A stretch of DNA of 52,686 nt from an uncultured bacterium (GTDB lineage Bacteria > Babelota > Babeliae > Babelales > Babelaceae), in the NCBI GenBank assembly GCA_903831405.1, contig CAIKXM010000018.1, positions 1 through 52,686 of the forward strand, given 5' to 3'. The notes beneath the pieces were generated by a model. It saw only the letters and a list, made by a program, of their open reading frames with translations. It was not told where the DNA came from and searched no databases. Positions 1 to 10,213 of the stretch are shown here, one piece after another. The first letter of the stretch is position 1; every line of letters starts with the position of its first letter. The translations under genes and the position numbers were made by a program.

Positions 1-9
1 ATTGTCGTT

Positions 10-79
10 AACATAAAAGGTATGCTCCTTATTCTTAAGTTTTGTCACTTTTTGAAAAAAGAAGCATACCTTTTATGTT
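10..79. repeat. 17-bp perfect inverted repeat with 36-nt spacer
   Basis: Positions 10-26 (AACATAAAAGGTATGCT) are perfectly complementary to 63-79. The spacer is 36 nt. It lies about 90 bp downstream of the glmS stop. There is no clean T-run directly after either arm, so a classical terminator is only one reading. A transcript hairpin, a protein-binding site for a gene left of the window, or the edge of a small repeat are alternatives. Confidence 0.6.
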
Positions 80-168
80 GATTAAATCAATCTTTTCGAA
101 TTATCGAATTCGCGTTAATTTTAATAGATAAAAAATAGTAATTACTTTTTTAGACTCAATCGTTTTAT

Positions 169-2010
169 TTACTCAACCGTCACCGACTTTGCCAAATTAC
201 GCGGCTTATCTATTGATCTACCAAGAGAGAGCGCAATACGATATACCCAATACTGCATAAGCGATACCATGACCAATGGTCCCAGGTGCACGGCGACTAC
301 CGGGAATACAAACGATTCGCTTGCAACCGCAATCAACTCATTCTGCCCCTCAAAAGCAAATGCTATCACAATGCCACCACGCGCTTTAACTTCCTGCACA
401 TTTGAGAGCAATTTGCGATAAATAATCGGATCAAGAGACGAAAAGACAACGACCGGCATATTCTTGTCAACAAGCGCCAGAGGTCCATGCTTGAGTTCGC
501 CCGCCTGATACGCTTCAACAAAAATATACGCAATTTCTTTGAGTTTGAGCGCAGCTTCTTGCGCAAAAGGAAAACTCTCTTGTCGACCTAAAAAGATATA
601 TTTACTAAATGATGCATAATATGTTGCACGCTCATCAATAGTTGCTTGGTACTTATCGATCATGCCATCAAGCAACTGTGCACATACAAGCAGGTCATTC
701 TCTGCCTGCTCAACAGCAAAGCTATCAACAAGACCTTTTTCTTGCGCAATTTTATATGCAAGCCAATATAAGAGTACTACTTGCACGGTAAACGATTTGG
801 TTGAGGCAACCGCAACCTCAAGCCCTGCATTCATATGCAGTATGCCCGTGGACTCACGCGCCATACTGCTGGTTGGTACATTAATAATACCTAGTACCTT
901 TTGACCAGATTTCTTGAGCATGCGCAATGTCTCAAGTGTGTCTGCCGTTTCACCAGATTGTGACAACACATAATACAAACAGTTTTTTAGCGGCATTTCG
1001 GGCTGATACAAGAACTCTGAGGCACGCTCTGCATAGCTATGTATATGGGCAATAGAGCGCATATACTGATGCGCCATACAGGCTGCATGATACGAGGTGC
1101 CGCACGCAACACCAAATATTGACTCAAGCTTTTGAATTTCTTCTTTTTGCAGTCCAATTGCGCTATACCAATTGTTGCCTAATGTTCGCACATACTTAAC
1201 AACATCAATAATTACCTGCTTTTGCTCATGTATTTCTTTGAGCATGTAATGTTCATAATTTTTTTTGTTCTTTAATTGTCCCAGCCAAGTAAACGGTTGA
1301 TAGACAAGCTCGCAGGGCGATCCATCAAAATTATACACTTCGCAAAAGTTTGCTCGAACGATACCAATAGTTTGATCAGGGAGGATAGCATATTGCTGTA
1401 TTGATTGATCAAGTGAAAGCATATCTGAGACTACTGATGCTGAGTCTTCGCCAAGACCTACGCATAAGGGTGAACGATTACGTACAAATAACAGTGTATC
1501 ATCAAGATCTCTGAGTAATATAGCGAGTGCAAAGGAGCCTTCGAGCTCTTTTACCGTAGCAAGCAATGCCTCTTTTGGCGATGCTGTTGTTTTGAGCTTT
1601 TCTTCGAGCACGTGTGCTACCGCTTCGGTATCTGTTTGTGAGCGGAACACATGTCCCCGCGACTCAAGATCCGCACGCAATGCTCGATAATTCTCAATAA
1701 TACCATTATGTACGAGTGCAATAGTATGATGACAGTCAAAGTGAGGATGCGTATTTTCAACCGTAACGCCGCCATGCGTTGCCCAGCGCGTATGGCCTAG
1801 AGCAATAGGAGCATGCAATGGTTTTTCAACAAGTGCTTCTTTGAGCGCAACCAAATCGCCACACGCTTTTACCCATACAAGCGCTTGCGTATTTTCATCC
1901 CTGCATACAATGCCTGCCGAATCATATCCACGATACTCTATCGTCTCAAGACCCGAAAGAACATTGCACACTACATCTTTTTTACCTATACAGCCTACAA
2001 TTCCGCACAT
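169..2010 (-). CDS. glmS: Glutamine-fructose-6-phosphate aminotransferase (isomerizing)
   Basis: It makes glucosamine-6-phosphate from fructose-6-phosphate and glutamine, the entry step to UDP-GlcNAc for peptidoglycan and LPS. The protein is 613 aa, full length for the family. It starts MCGIVGCIG, so Cys2 is the N-terminal nucleophile of the class II glutaminase domain (about residues 1-240). Typical motifs YRGYDSAGI and GHTRWATHG follow. Two SIS isomerase domains come next, with GTSYHAA, SQSGETADT and a C-terminal LAKSVTVE tail, which closes the active site in characterised GlmS. The gene is single; no glmS ribozyme core was recognised in the roughly 300 nt upstream. The function is secure. 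Confidence 0.97.
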   Translation of the reverse strand: MCGIVGCIGKKDVVCNVLSGLETIEYRGYDSAGIVCRDENTQALVWVKACGDLVALKEALVEKPLHAPIALGHTRWATHGGVTVENTHPHFDCHHTIALVHNGIIENYRALRADLESRGHVFRSQTDTEAVAHVLEEKLKTTASPKEALLATVKELEGSFALAILLRDLDDTLLFVRNRSPLCVGLGEDSASVVSDMLSLDQSIQQYAILPDQTIGIVRANFCEVYNFDGSPCELVYQPFTWLGQLKNKKNYEHYMLKEIHEQKQVIIDVVKYVRTLGNNWYSAIGLQKEEIQKLESIFGVACGTSYHAACMAHQYMRSIAHIHSYAERASEFLYQPEMPLKNCLYYVLSQSGETADTLETLRMLKKSGQKVLGIINVPTSSMARESTGILHMNAGLEVAVASTKSFTVQVVLLYWLAYKIAQEKGLVDSFAVEQAENDLLVCAQLLDGMIDKYQATIDERATYYASFSKYIFLGRQESFPFAQEAALKLKEIAYIFVEAYQAGELKHGPLALVDKNMPVVVFSSLDPIIYRKLLSNVQEVKARGGIVIAFAFEGQNELIAVASESFVFPVVAVHLGPLVMVSLMQYWVYRIALSLGRSIDKPRNLAKSVTVE

Positions 2011-2207
2011 TTTTCGCCTCCCTTTACCACAATAATGGACACGCTTTTTTCAATAATTCATATTTTATTTTTTTACCTGCACATACTCATCGCATAAAAA
2101 GACTACTCATTATGCTCTAGGTTTCATCTGCATCATACCTATATATAAACCATAAACACTATATATTGCATAATTTTAAAAATACCTGCTTGCTTATATA
2201 CTGCAAT

Positions 2208-2241
2208 AAAAAAAGCTCGAGTTTGACCTCGAGCTTTTTTT
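2208..2241. terminator. Bidirectional-type intrinsic terminator downstream of rpsI
   Basis: A 14-bp perfect stem (2208-2221 with 2228-2241) has core GCTCGAG/CTCGAGC, a 6-nt loop and A/T tails on both sides. It is placed 65 nt downstream of the rpsI stop on the minus strand. The rest of 2011-2305 is AT-rich leader for glmS with no further gene seen. Confidence 0.85.
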
Positions 2242-2305
2242 ATATTTTTAGCTTTCTTCACTTTTCTCATGAATACATACCATGCATACCTGAGAAGAAT
2301 AGTGT

Positions 2306-2746
2306 TTAACGCTTTACGAATTGGAAGCGACGACGTGCAGCTTTTTGACCGTATTTCTTACGCTCTTTTACTCGTGCATCGACGGTTAATAAGCCTTCAA
2401 CTTTGAGAGCAGGACGTGCAGTCTCTTCGACAAACAACAATGCTCGTGAAACGGCAAGACAGATAGCATCAGCTTGTGCATGCAATCCACCACCACATAC
2501 ATTTGCAGAAACATCATAGTTTAATGCTGCTGGAAATGCTTTAAATGGACGGAGGACGCTACGCTTTGCTATATCTGTATCAAAATATACCGTGTAATCT
2601 TTTCCGTTTACCAGTACTGCTCCATTACCTTGACCATGACGAAGGTATACGCGAGCAACAGCAGCTTTACGACGACCAACACCATGTGCTGCTGGCGCGT
2701 TAACTTGTTTTTTGCTTGCGAGAGCTGCTTTGTTTGCTGCTTTCAT
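2306..2746 (-). CDS. rpsI: 30S ribosomal protein S9 (uS9)
   Basis: This is a small-subunit ribosomal protein of the 30S head, whose C-terminal tail reaches the P-site tRNA. The 146-aa sequence has the S9 hallmarks: GVGRRKAAVARVYLRHGQG near the start and the basic C-terminal end KKYGQKAARRRFQFVKR with terminal KR. It has a short N-terminal extension of about 20 residues. In most bacteria rpsI follows rplM (L13). Here the upstream neighbour is tRNA-Thr and no L13 gene is present, so it is separated from its usual partner. A strong terminator follows. Confidence 0.97.
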   Translation of the reverse strand: MKAANKAALASKKQVNAPAAHGVGRRKAAVARVYLRHGQGNGAVLVNGKDYTVYFDTDIAKRSVLRPFKAFPAALNYDVSANVCGGGLHAQADAICLAVSRALLFVEETARPALKVEGLLTVDARVKERKKYGQKAARRRFQFVKR

Positions 2747-2840
2747 AGTATCTTTTAACCCTATCTATAATTGTTTGATTGTTGCTTTTTTTACGATTTT
2801 TTCAAGCTTTAATTCAAATCCCTCATTCAAGCTCATACAG

Positions 2841-2916
2841 TGGAGCCGATGAGCGGATTTGAACCGCTGACCTATTGATTACGAATCAATTGCTCTACCA
2901 GCTGAGCTACATCGGC
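2841..2916 (-). tRNA. tRNA-Thr (anticodon CGT)
   Basis: A complete 76-nt cloverleaf is visible, with acceptor GCCGATG/CATCGGC, D arm GCTC/GAGC, anticodon stem ATTGA/TCAAT, loop TTCGTAA and T arm AGCGG/CCGCT. The 3' CCA is encoded. The anticodon CGT reads ACG threonine codons. Confidence 0.97.
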
Positions 2917-2989
2917 ACATCTTTAAAAGAAAGTATACCAACTTAAAAGATATTCCTCAACAAGTAATTATATCATTTAAATATAATCT

Positions 2990-3334
2990 TTAACAAATCT
3001 GCTCTTCGGAAGCTCTCTGACATTCCATACAACGCATTGCATCAGGATACACTTGCAGTCGACGTTCTTCTATTGGTGCACCGCAATCAATACATATGCC
3101 ATACGAACCTTTTTCAATCATTTCTAGCGCTTTAACAATTCTGCTATACTCTTTCTGCTGTTGTTTTTGCAATGATATGGCCAATTCTTCAATAGATGCG
3201 GAGGCTGCCTGGTCAAGTGGATCAGCTGCACCTGAATCAGGGTTATGTTGTTTTGATAACGCTATTAATTCTTCTTCAATATCACGTTTTCTTTGTAATA
3301 ATTTTTGCTTAACCGCATTTGTTACCTTTAACAT
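2990..3334 (-). CDS. DksA/TraR-type zinc-finger transcription regulator
   Basis: This is likely an RNA polymerase secondary-channel regulator. The 114 aa comprise an N-terminal helical hairpin (about 1-80) and a C-terminal C4 zinc finger, CIDCG...CMECQ (about 81-105). The hairpin tip carries DPLDQAA, which matches the DxxDxA tip that DksA needs to act on polymerase. The length is shorter than E. coli DksA (151 aa) and closer to short DksA-like proteins. The start overlaps the end of tadA by 26 nt on the same strand, which indicates one operon and translational coupling. Whether it responds to ppGpp cannot be seen. Confidence 0.85.
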   Translation of the reverse strand: MLKVTNAVKQKLLQRKRDIEEELIALSKQHNPDSGAADPLDQAASASIEELAISLQKQQQKEYSRIVKALEMIEKGSYGICIDCGAPIEERRLQVYPDAMRCMECQRASEEQIC

Positions 3335-3797
3335 CTTCTTCTCCTCTTTTTTGTTTAAAAAAACGCTTCAACAACACTTGAGATTCTTGACCGCACATCC
3401 CACCCTCTATTGATTTGATGTGTTTAGTGTATACAAGAGATGACAAATTTTTGTCAAGATGAAACCCAAAAAGAGGTGATGTTGCACCAAAAACAATACG
3501 GCTACAACGACTTAAAAAAATGGCATTAAAACACATAGGACAAGGTTCAAGAGTTACATATATCGTTGTGTTATATAATCTCCAGTCTCCCTGTTTTTTT
3601 GTTGCTTGCCGCAGAGCTCTCAGTTCCGCATGTTCCTGAACGTTATGCAGGCGCTCTACACAATTATAACCACGACCAATAATGGCACCATTATCACTAA
3701 CAACAATTGCCCCTATGGGAACCTCGCCAAGAGCATCTGCCTTGCGCGCATACCGCAGGGCACATTTCATATAATACTCATCAGAACGTATAGCCAT
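3309..3797 (-). CDS. tadA: tRNA-specific adenosine deaminase
   Basis: It deaminates A34 to inosine in tRNA-Arg(ACG), so that one tRNA reads three CGN codons. The 162-aa protein has the cytidine-deaminase fold motifs: the proton-shuttling HAE in EHAELRA and the zinc ligands in EPCPMC. The substrate tRNA-Arg(ACG) is in this same window at 51111-51187, which supports the call. It is the first gene of an operon with the DksA-like gene (26-nt overlap) and is divergent from gyrB. Confidence 0.94.
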   Translation of the reverse strand: MAIRSDEYYMKCALRYARKADALGEVPIGAIVVSDNGAIIGRGYNCVERLHNVQEHAELRALRQATKKQGDWRLYNTTIYVTLEPCPMCFNAIFLSRCSRIVFGATSPLFGFHLDKNLSSLVYTKHIKSIEGGMCGQESQVLLKRFFKQKRGEEDVKGNKCG

Positions 3798-3862
3798 TTT
3801 TCCCCTGTATTTTTTAAAAAATTTTATACTTTATTATGCCATGACACCTGGAAAAAAACATC

Positions 3863-6341
<2,479 letters not shown>

Positions 6342-6369
6342 TAAGTAGTTCAAAGCAAAAAGAACAATA

Positions 6370-6408
6370 CAAACAACCCAGAAACTATTATAACTTCTGG
6401 GTTGTTTG
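6370..6408 (+). terminator. Intrinsic terminator after gyrB
   Basis: A 14-bp perfect stem (6370-6383 with 6395-6408), core CAACCCAGAA/TTCTGGGTTG, has an 11-nt loop and is followed by TTCTT. It starts 28 nt after the gyrB stop. The rest of the gap to tilS (6409-6670) is AT-rich with no gene or RNA recognised. Confidence 0.85.
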
Positions 6409-6670
6409 TTCTTAATAATAGAACACACTGTAAAGTAAAAAATATACCAGTATAAAAATAAGAGAATTTTACTACTTAACATGCTCAAGATAAGAATTAC
6501 CCATATATGCCAACATGTGGCGGTATCAAAAAAAATTGTATATAGCATGCTTCGCTACGATACATACACCAACTAAAAATTATGCTTGAATAAAAAATTC
6601 ACACATACAGCAGCTGCATAAAACTAAAAAAATTGTATAACGCTACTACAACAACCAAGTAAAAAAATAT

Positions 6671-7717
6671 ATGAACCAAGAGCTTATCAATACTGTTCAA
6701 AAATATATCGACACCACTATGTTACTACCATCAGAACAACCAATTGTCGTCGCTTTTTCTGGCGGTCCTGATTCAGTCGCATTGCTTGATATATTATGCA
6801 CGCTTGCACACGAAAAAAATTGGAAAATATACGCTGCACACATGGATCATGGATGGCGCGACTCATCAAGTGCAGAAGCGCTGTTATGCAAAGAGTGGTG
6901 CAAAAAATACTCTATAAGCTGTGTTGTCGACCATCTTGATACGTATCTAAAAAATAATCCGCTCTTGCAAAAAACATGCTCCAAAAATTCATCAAAAGAA
7001 GCATACGCTCGCATAGCTCGCTATGATTTTCTCCTTAATTATGCCGCGTCAATCGCAGAGAATTGTGTTATCGCAACCGCACACCATAGAGACGATCAAG
7101 AAGAGACATTCTTTTTGCGCCTTATCAGAGGGGCAAGCCTGCAGGGACTCTGCGGCATTCGTCCCACAAGCATCTATAAAAACGCAACACTTATTCGGCC
7201 ATTATTGTGTTGCAATAAAAAAGAACTTTTACAACATGCACAAGACAACAATCTTGCATATAGCAGGGATCCATCAAATAACGATTGTGCATACCTGCGT
7301 AATCGCATTCGTCATACAATCATTCCTGCCTTTGAACAAACTGATGAACGATTTCACACAACGTTCCATAAAACACTTGCTAATTTATCAAGCATTGATG
7401 ATTATATACAACAACAAACCGTACAAGCATTTGAGCAAATCAGCTATATCAATACAGATAATCAACGAACAATAGATATACAAAAGCTGTTAGCGCTCCA
7501 TCAGTACTTACAACAACAGGTGATTCTCTACTGGCTGTATAGCGAACAGGTTCTCTTTACCCCTTCCCAAACACTTTTGGCAGAAATAATTCGCTTTTTA
7601 CAACGCCATACTACGCATGCTCATACTACTTCGCACACGCTATATGGCGCGTGGCGTATTTCGTGTAAAAAAAAACATGCTATAGTAGAAAAAATAAAAA
7701 CAACGCCATCAAACTAA
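6671..7717 (+). CDS. tilS: tRNA(Ile)-lysidine synthase
   Basis: It attaches lysine to C34 of tRNA-Ile(CAU), which switches decoding from AUG to AUA; it is essential in bacteria. The 348 aa start with an N-type ATP-pyrophosphatase domain, P-loop SGGPDS at about residue 30, and later carry TAHHRDDQEETFFLRLIRG and the family motif YSRDPSNND...RNRIRH. The C-terminal part is short compared with E. coli TilS (432 aa), so this is a compact form. It has no close operon partner and is followed by a terminator. Confidence 0.93.
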   Translation: MNQELINTVQKYIDTTMLLPSEQPIVVAFSGGPDSVALLDILCTLAHEKNWKIYAAHMDHGWRDSSSAEALLCKEWCKKYSISCVVDHLDTYLKNNPLLQKTCSKNSSKEAYARIARYDFLLNYAASIAENCVIATAHHRDDQEETFFLRLIRGASLQGLCGIRPTSIYKNATLIRPLLCCNKKELLQHAQDNNLAYSRDPSNNDCAYLRNRIRHTIIPAFEQTDERFHTTFHKTLANLSSIDDYIQQQTVQAFEQISYINTDNQRTIDIQKLLALHQYLQQQVILYWLYSEQVLFTPSQTLLAEIIRFLQRHTTHAHTTSHTLYGAWRISCKKKHAIVEKIKTTPSN

Positions 7718-7767
7718 GTTTTTGTATAAAAAAATAAACACTACCTACGTGAGATTTGTCTTAGCAC

Positions 7768-7794
7768 AAGGGGCTGCTTATATGGCAGCCCCTT
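7768..7794. terminator. Intrinsic terminator between convergent tilS and the WD40 gene
   Basis: AAGGGGCTGC (7768-7777) pairs with 7785-7794, a 10-bp GC-rich stem with a 7-nt loop, followed by TCTTTGT on the plus strand. It ends tilS and could also receive transcripts of the minus-strand WD40 gene. Confidence 0.8.
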
Positions 7795-7898
7795 CTTTGT
7801 AATTATGGATGATTATGAAGAATTATGTATGTATCGCTTTATCCTGTTGTTGCATCCTCTGCCTTTATACTATTACTACCAATGGCGATACTAAGCTG

Positions 7899-8072
7899 TT
7901 ATTGTTTTTTGCCATACCACCAATTGCTAATAGCGCCCAAAACACCTCTTCGTGGCGCTGGCTGTAGTGAAGGTGCCCCAGCTGCTACTGACACTACAGG
8001 TGCTGGAGCAGTAATCGCTGGAGCAGTAACGTGAGCTGCTGGTGGCTCGACGGGTGCTGCAGCTGCAGTTTG
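7899..8072 (-). pseudogene. Open C-terminal tail behind an in-frame stop of the WD40 gene
   Basis: Directly after the TAA at 8073-8075 the same frame stays open for 57 codons to a second TAA at 7899-7901. The translation is Pro/Ala-rich (for example TAAAAPVEPPAAHVTAPA) and ends in a basic, aromatic segment, RRGVLGAISNWWYGKKQ. Codon use and composition match the neighbouring secreted proteins, which also carry Pro/Ala-rich tails. I infer that the original protein was 669-670 aa long and that a single change (for example CAA to TAA) or a sequencing error cut it. Stop readthrough is possible but unsupported. Confidence 0.6.
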
Positions 8073-9911
8073 TTATTCTTGTGCAGGAATAGCTGGTCTT
8101 TCCAGGGAATCGTATCGTGGATCAGCGAGAACAACAAGTTCTTCTTCGTCAGGCTCTCTCGTCAATTGGCTTGCAGCCCCTCGTGCCGTAACTGTTGGTG
8201 CGCTTGGTGCAGCCGAAGAGCCATCTAGCGCTGGAGTAGCAGTGCCAGGGACTATTGCTATTGGAGACTGCAGCGCTTCGCGCAATGATGAGTATCCCCA
8301 TACTCGTATAGTTTTATCGCCTGACCCTGCTGAAGCAAGAGTTCCGCCATCAAGGCTAAAGGCAACTGAGGTAACCATATCTGTATGTCCTCTGAGCTCT
8401 CGTGATGATCCATCTGCTAGATTCCACACTCGTATAGTGTTATCGCCTGACCCTGAAGCAAGAGTTCTGACATCAGGACTAAAGGCAAATGAGCAAGCTT
8501 GTTTTGTATGCCCTCTGAGCTCCCGCGATGATCCATCTGCCCGATTCCACACTCGTATAGTGTTATCGCCTGATCCTAAAACAACGGTTCTGCCATCAGG
8601 ACTAAGGGCGACAAATGAGTAATCTTCTCTTGTCCACCCTGCGAACTCCCGTGATGATCCATCTGCAAGATTCCACACTCGTGTATAGTTGTCGCCTGAC
8701 CATGAAGTAAGGGTTCTGCCGTCAGGACTAAAGGCAACTGCGTAAACTCTACATGTATGCCCTCTGAGCTCTCGTGATGATCCATCTGCCAGATTCCACA
8801 CTCGTATAGTTTCATCATATGAAGCTGAAGCAAGCGTTCTGCCGTCAGGACTAAAGGCAACTGCTCTAACCTGATCTGTATGCCCTCTGAGCTCTCGTAA
8901 AAGATGCTCAAATAATTCTGGATGACTTTGCATGTAAACACCCAATGCAATCTGTTCAAATACAGCTGGCATGTGAGAAACTATTTCTGCACATTCCGGA
9001 TATTGCAGGCATCGTGGATACAGCATTCTGCCAAGCAATTGCCACAAACTCTTATCTGCAGTTGATTGCGCTATAGTAAAGAGGGCAACTAATTGGCTAT
9101 TGTACTGCTTTATTTCATCTGCTGTTTGAGGAAGTGGCATCGGTTGGGGTATGCGTACTAACGCATCAAAAGCTATTGGTAGGTCAAAAAAATGAGCAAG
9201 TTCTACGGCTTCTGCAAAAGATATATCAGCGCGGGCAACAATTGGTATGATATTTTCAGCAACCTGTGTCGTCATTTCTTGTTTTTGTTTTTTTATATCT
9301 TGTTCAATCAATGTTCTATTTTCTGCATTTTTTTCTTGCTCTAATCTTTTTTGCAATACCAATAATGGTTCATGCAATGGCTGTAAAAAAGAAAGCACTT
9401 CTGCTATAAAGTGAACCTGCTCAGCAGAATTATCCAAAATTAAGAGCGGCCTTTCTCCAGGAAATCTTCTCTCTTGGTCCATCAAATAATTTTGAAACAT
9501 TGGTGAAAAGCGAACAGCTCCTCGCGAAACAACAAGGGGAAGACTCTCAGAATCATAAGATGCAATATATACTTCTTCTGCATTAACAGTAGGCCTGATT
9601 CGAATATATTCTTGCAACTCTTGTCTTCTGTGCGCACGATCGTATATTTTTTTGTGTTCTTTTTCTGCTGCTTCTTGTGCGAGAGCTGCTGCTGTTGCTG
9701 GTCTGGCTGCTGGAGCCGCAGAAGCTGGTGGTGTTGCCGGTCGCCGTGGTGGCGAGCTTGGCCTTCTGGTTGACTGAACCAGAGAGCTTTGTTGCCCACT
9801 GCCTCCTAATTGTTGCCCCGGTGTTTTTTGCCAATCTTTTCTTTCCATGGCATGCGTATTGATCACCAGCACTAAAAGAGAGCATACTATTGCTTTATTC
9901 TGTATCATCAA
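8073..9911 (-). CDS. Secreted Skp1/BTB-like plus WD40-repeat protein
   Basis: The 612-aa protein is likely exported and may act on host proteins. It has a signal peptide (residues 1-21, ending THA before MERKD), a Pro/Ala/Arg-rich linker (about 35-85), then a segment at about 113-252 that I read as a Skp1/BTB-like fold. It has an alternating strand [15 protein letters not shown], then LLILDN, a helix [10 protein letters not shown], and a helix pair [20 protein letters not shown] that closely resembles the Skp1 stretch around its AANYLDI motif. A helical linker with [13 protein letters not shown] follows. Five WD40 repeats of 41-42 aa (about 340-545) contain SPDG and [12 protein letters not shown]. 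Five is fewer than the usual seven blades. The start is the first ATG; the gene is cut by the stop described for 7899-8072. Confidence 0.8.
   Translation of the reverse strand: MMIQNKAIVCSLLVLVINTHAMERKDWQKTPGQQLGGSGQQSSLVQSTRRPSSPPRRPATPPASAAPAARPATAAALAQEAAEKEHKKIYDRAHRRQELQEYIRIRPTVNAEEVYIASYDSESLPLVVSRGAVRFSPMFQNYLMDQERRFPGERPLLILDNSAEQVHFIAEVLSFLQPLHEPLLVLQKRLEQEKNAENRTLIEQDIKKQKQEMTTQVAENIIPIVARADISFAEAVELAHFFDLPIAFDALVRIPQPMPLPQTADEIKQYNSQLVALFTIAQSTADKSLWQLLGRMLYPRCLQYPECAEIVSHMPAVFEQIALGVYMQSHPELFEHLLRELRGHTDQVRAVAFSPDGRTLASASYDETIRVWNLADGSSRELRGHTCRVYAVAFSPDGRTLTSWSGDNYTRVWNLADGSSREFAGWTREDYSFVALSPDGRTVVLGSGDNTIRVWNRADGSSRELRGHTKQACSFAFSPDVRTLASGSGDNTIRVWNLADGSSRELRGHTDMVTSVAFSLDGGTLASAGSGDKTIRVWGYSSLREALQSPIAIVPGTATPALDGSSAAPSAPTVTARGAASQLTREPDEEELVVLADPRYDSLERPAIPAQE
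8290..8900 (-). repeat. Five WD40-coding tandem repeats, about 123-126 bp each
   Basis: A near-identical DNA block (plus-strand GATGATCCATCTGC then GATTCCACACTCGT) recurs near 8402, 8525, 8650 and 8773, with period about 123-126 bp. A fifth, more diverged unit lies near 8290. The high DNA similarity points to recent unit duplication or gene conversion. Confidence 0.8.
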
Positions 9912-10213
9912 AAAAATTCCTTAGCCTATAGTTTGTTTACCAATTTTTCCAAATCTCATAACTTATAACTTGGCACAACCCTTCTATCTGTGTAATTCTT
10001 CATGTTGCTTCATCAAGTAAATATTTGAGTAGAATATAAAAATAGCATACACAATATTGTACTAGTTGACTAAAATATAGAAAAAGTATGTATACGTTGT
10101 ATTGATAGTAGGAACAATACTATAAACATTGTATTGTAGTAAAAACATGGTATAAAACTAAGAATATAATAACATACTTATTATACACGCACTTAAAAGG
10201 GAGTCCTGCTAAA
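9912..10213. other. Divergent intergenic region, WD40 gene / TonB-like gene
   Basis: This 302-bp AT-rich stretch has no gene. It contains a perfect 10-bp palindrome ACAATATTGT (10051-10060) and a 7-bp inverted repeat ACAATAC/GTATTGT (10114-10120 and 10131-10137). Both could be operator half-sites for a divergently acting regulator, but this is speculative. Confidence 0.4.
10129..10156 (+). promoter_or_regulatory. Candidate promoter of the TonB-like gene
   Basis: TTGTAT (10129-10134), a 16-nt spacer, then TATAAA (10151-10156). A second such pair, TTGTAT (10097-10102) and TATAAA (10121-10126) with an 18-nt spacer, lies just upstream. Both face the gene at 10214. Confidence 0.35.

Noticed and set aside
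2011-2207. glmS ribozyme/riboswitch in the glmS leader
   Set aside because: I could not recognise the conserved core; the stretch is plain AT-rich sequence.
8242-8622. Plus-strand reading frame with repeated [17 protein letters not shown]
   Set aside because: It is the antisense image of the WD40 repeats; the repeats come from the real gene on the other strand.
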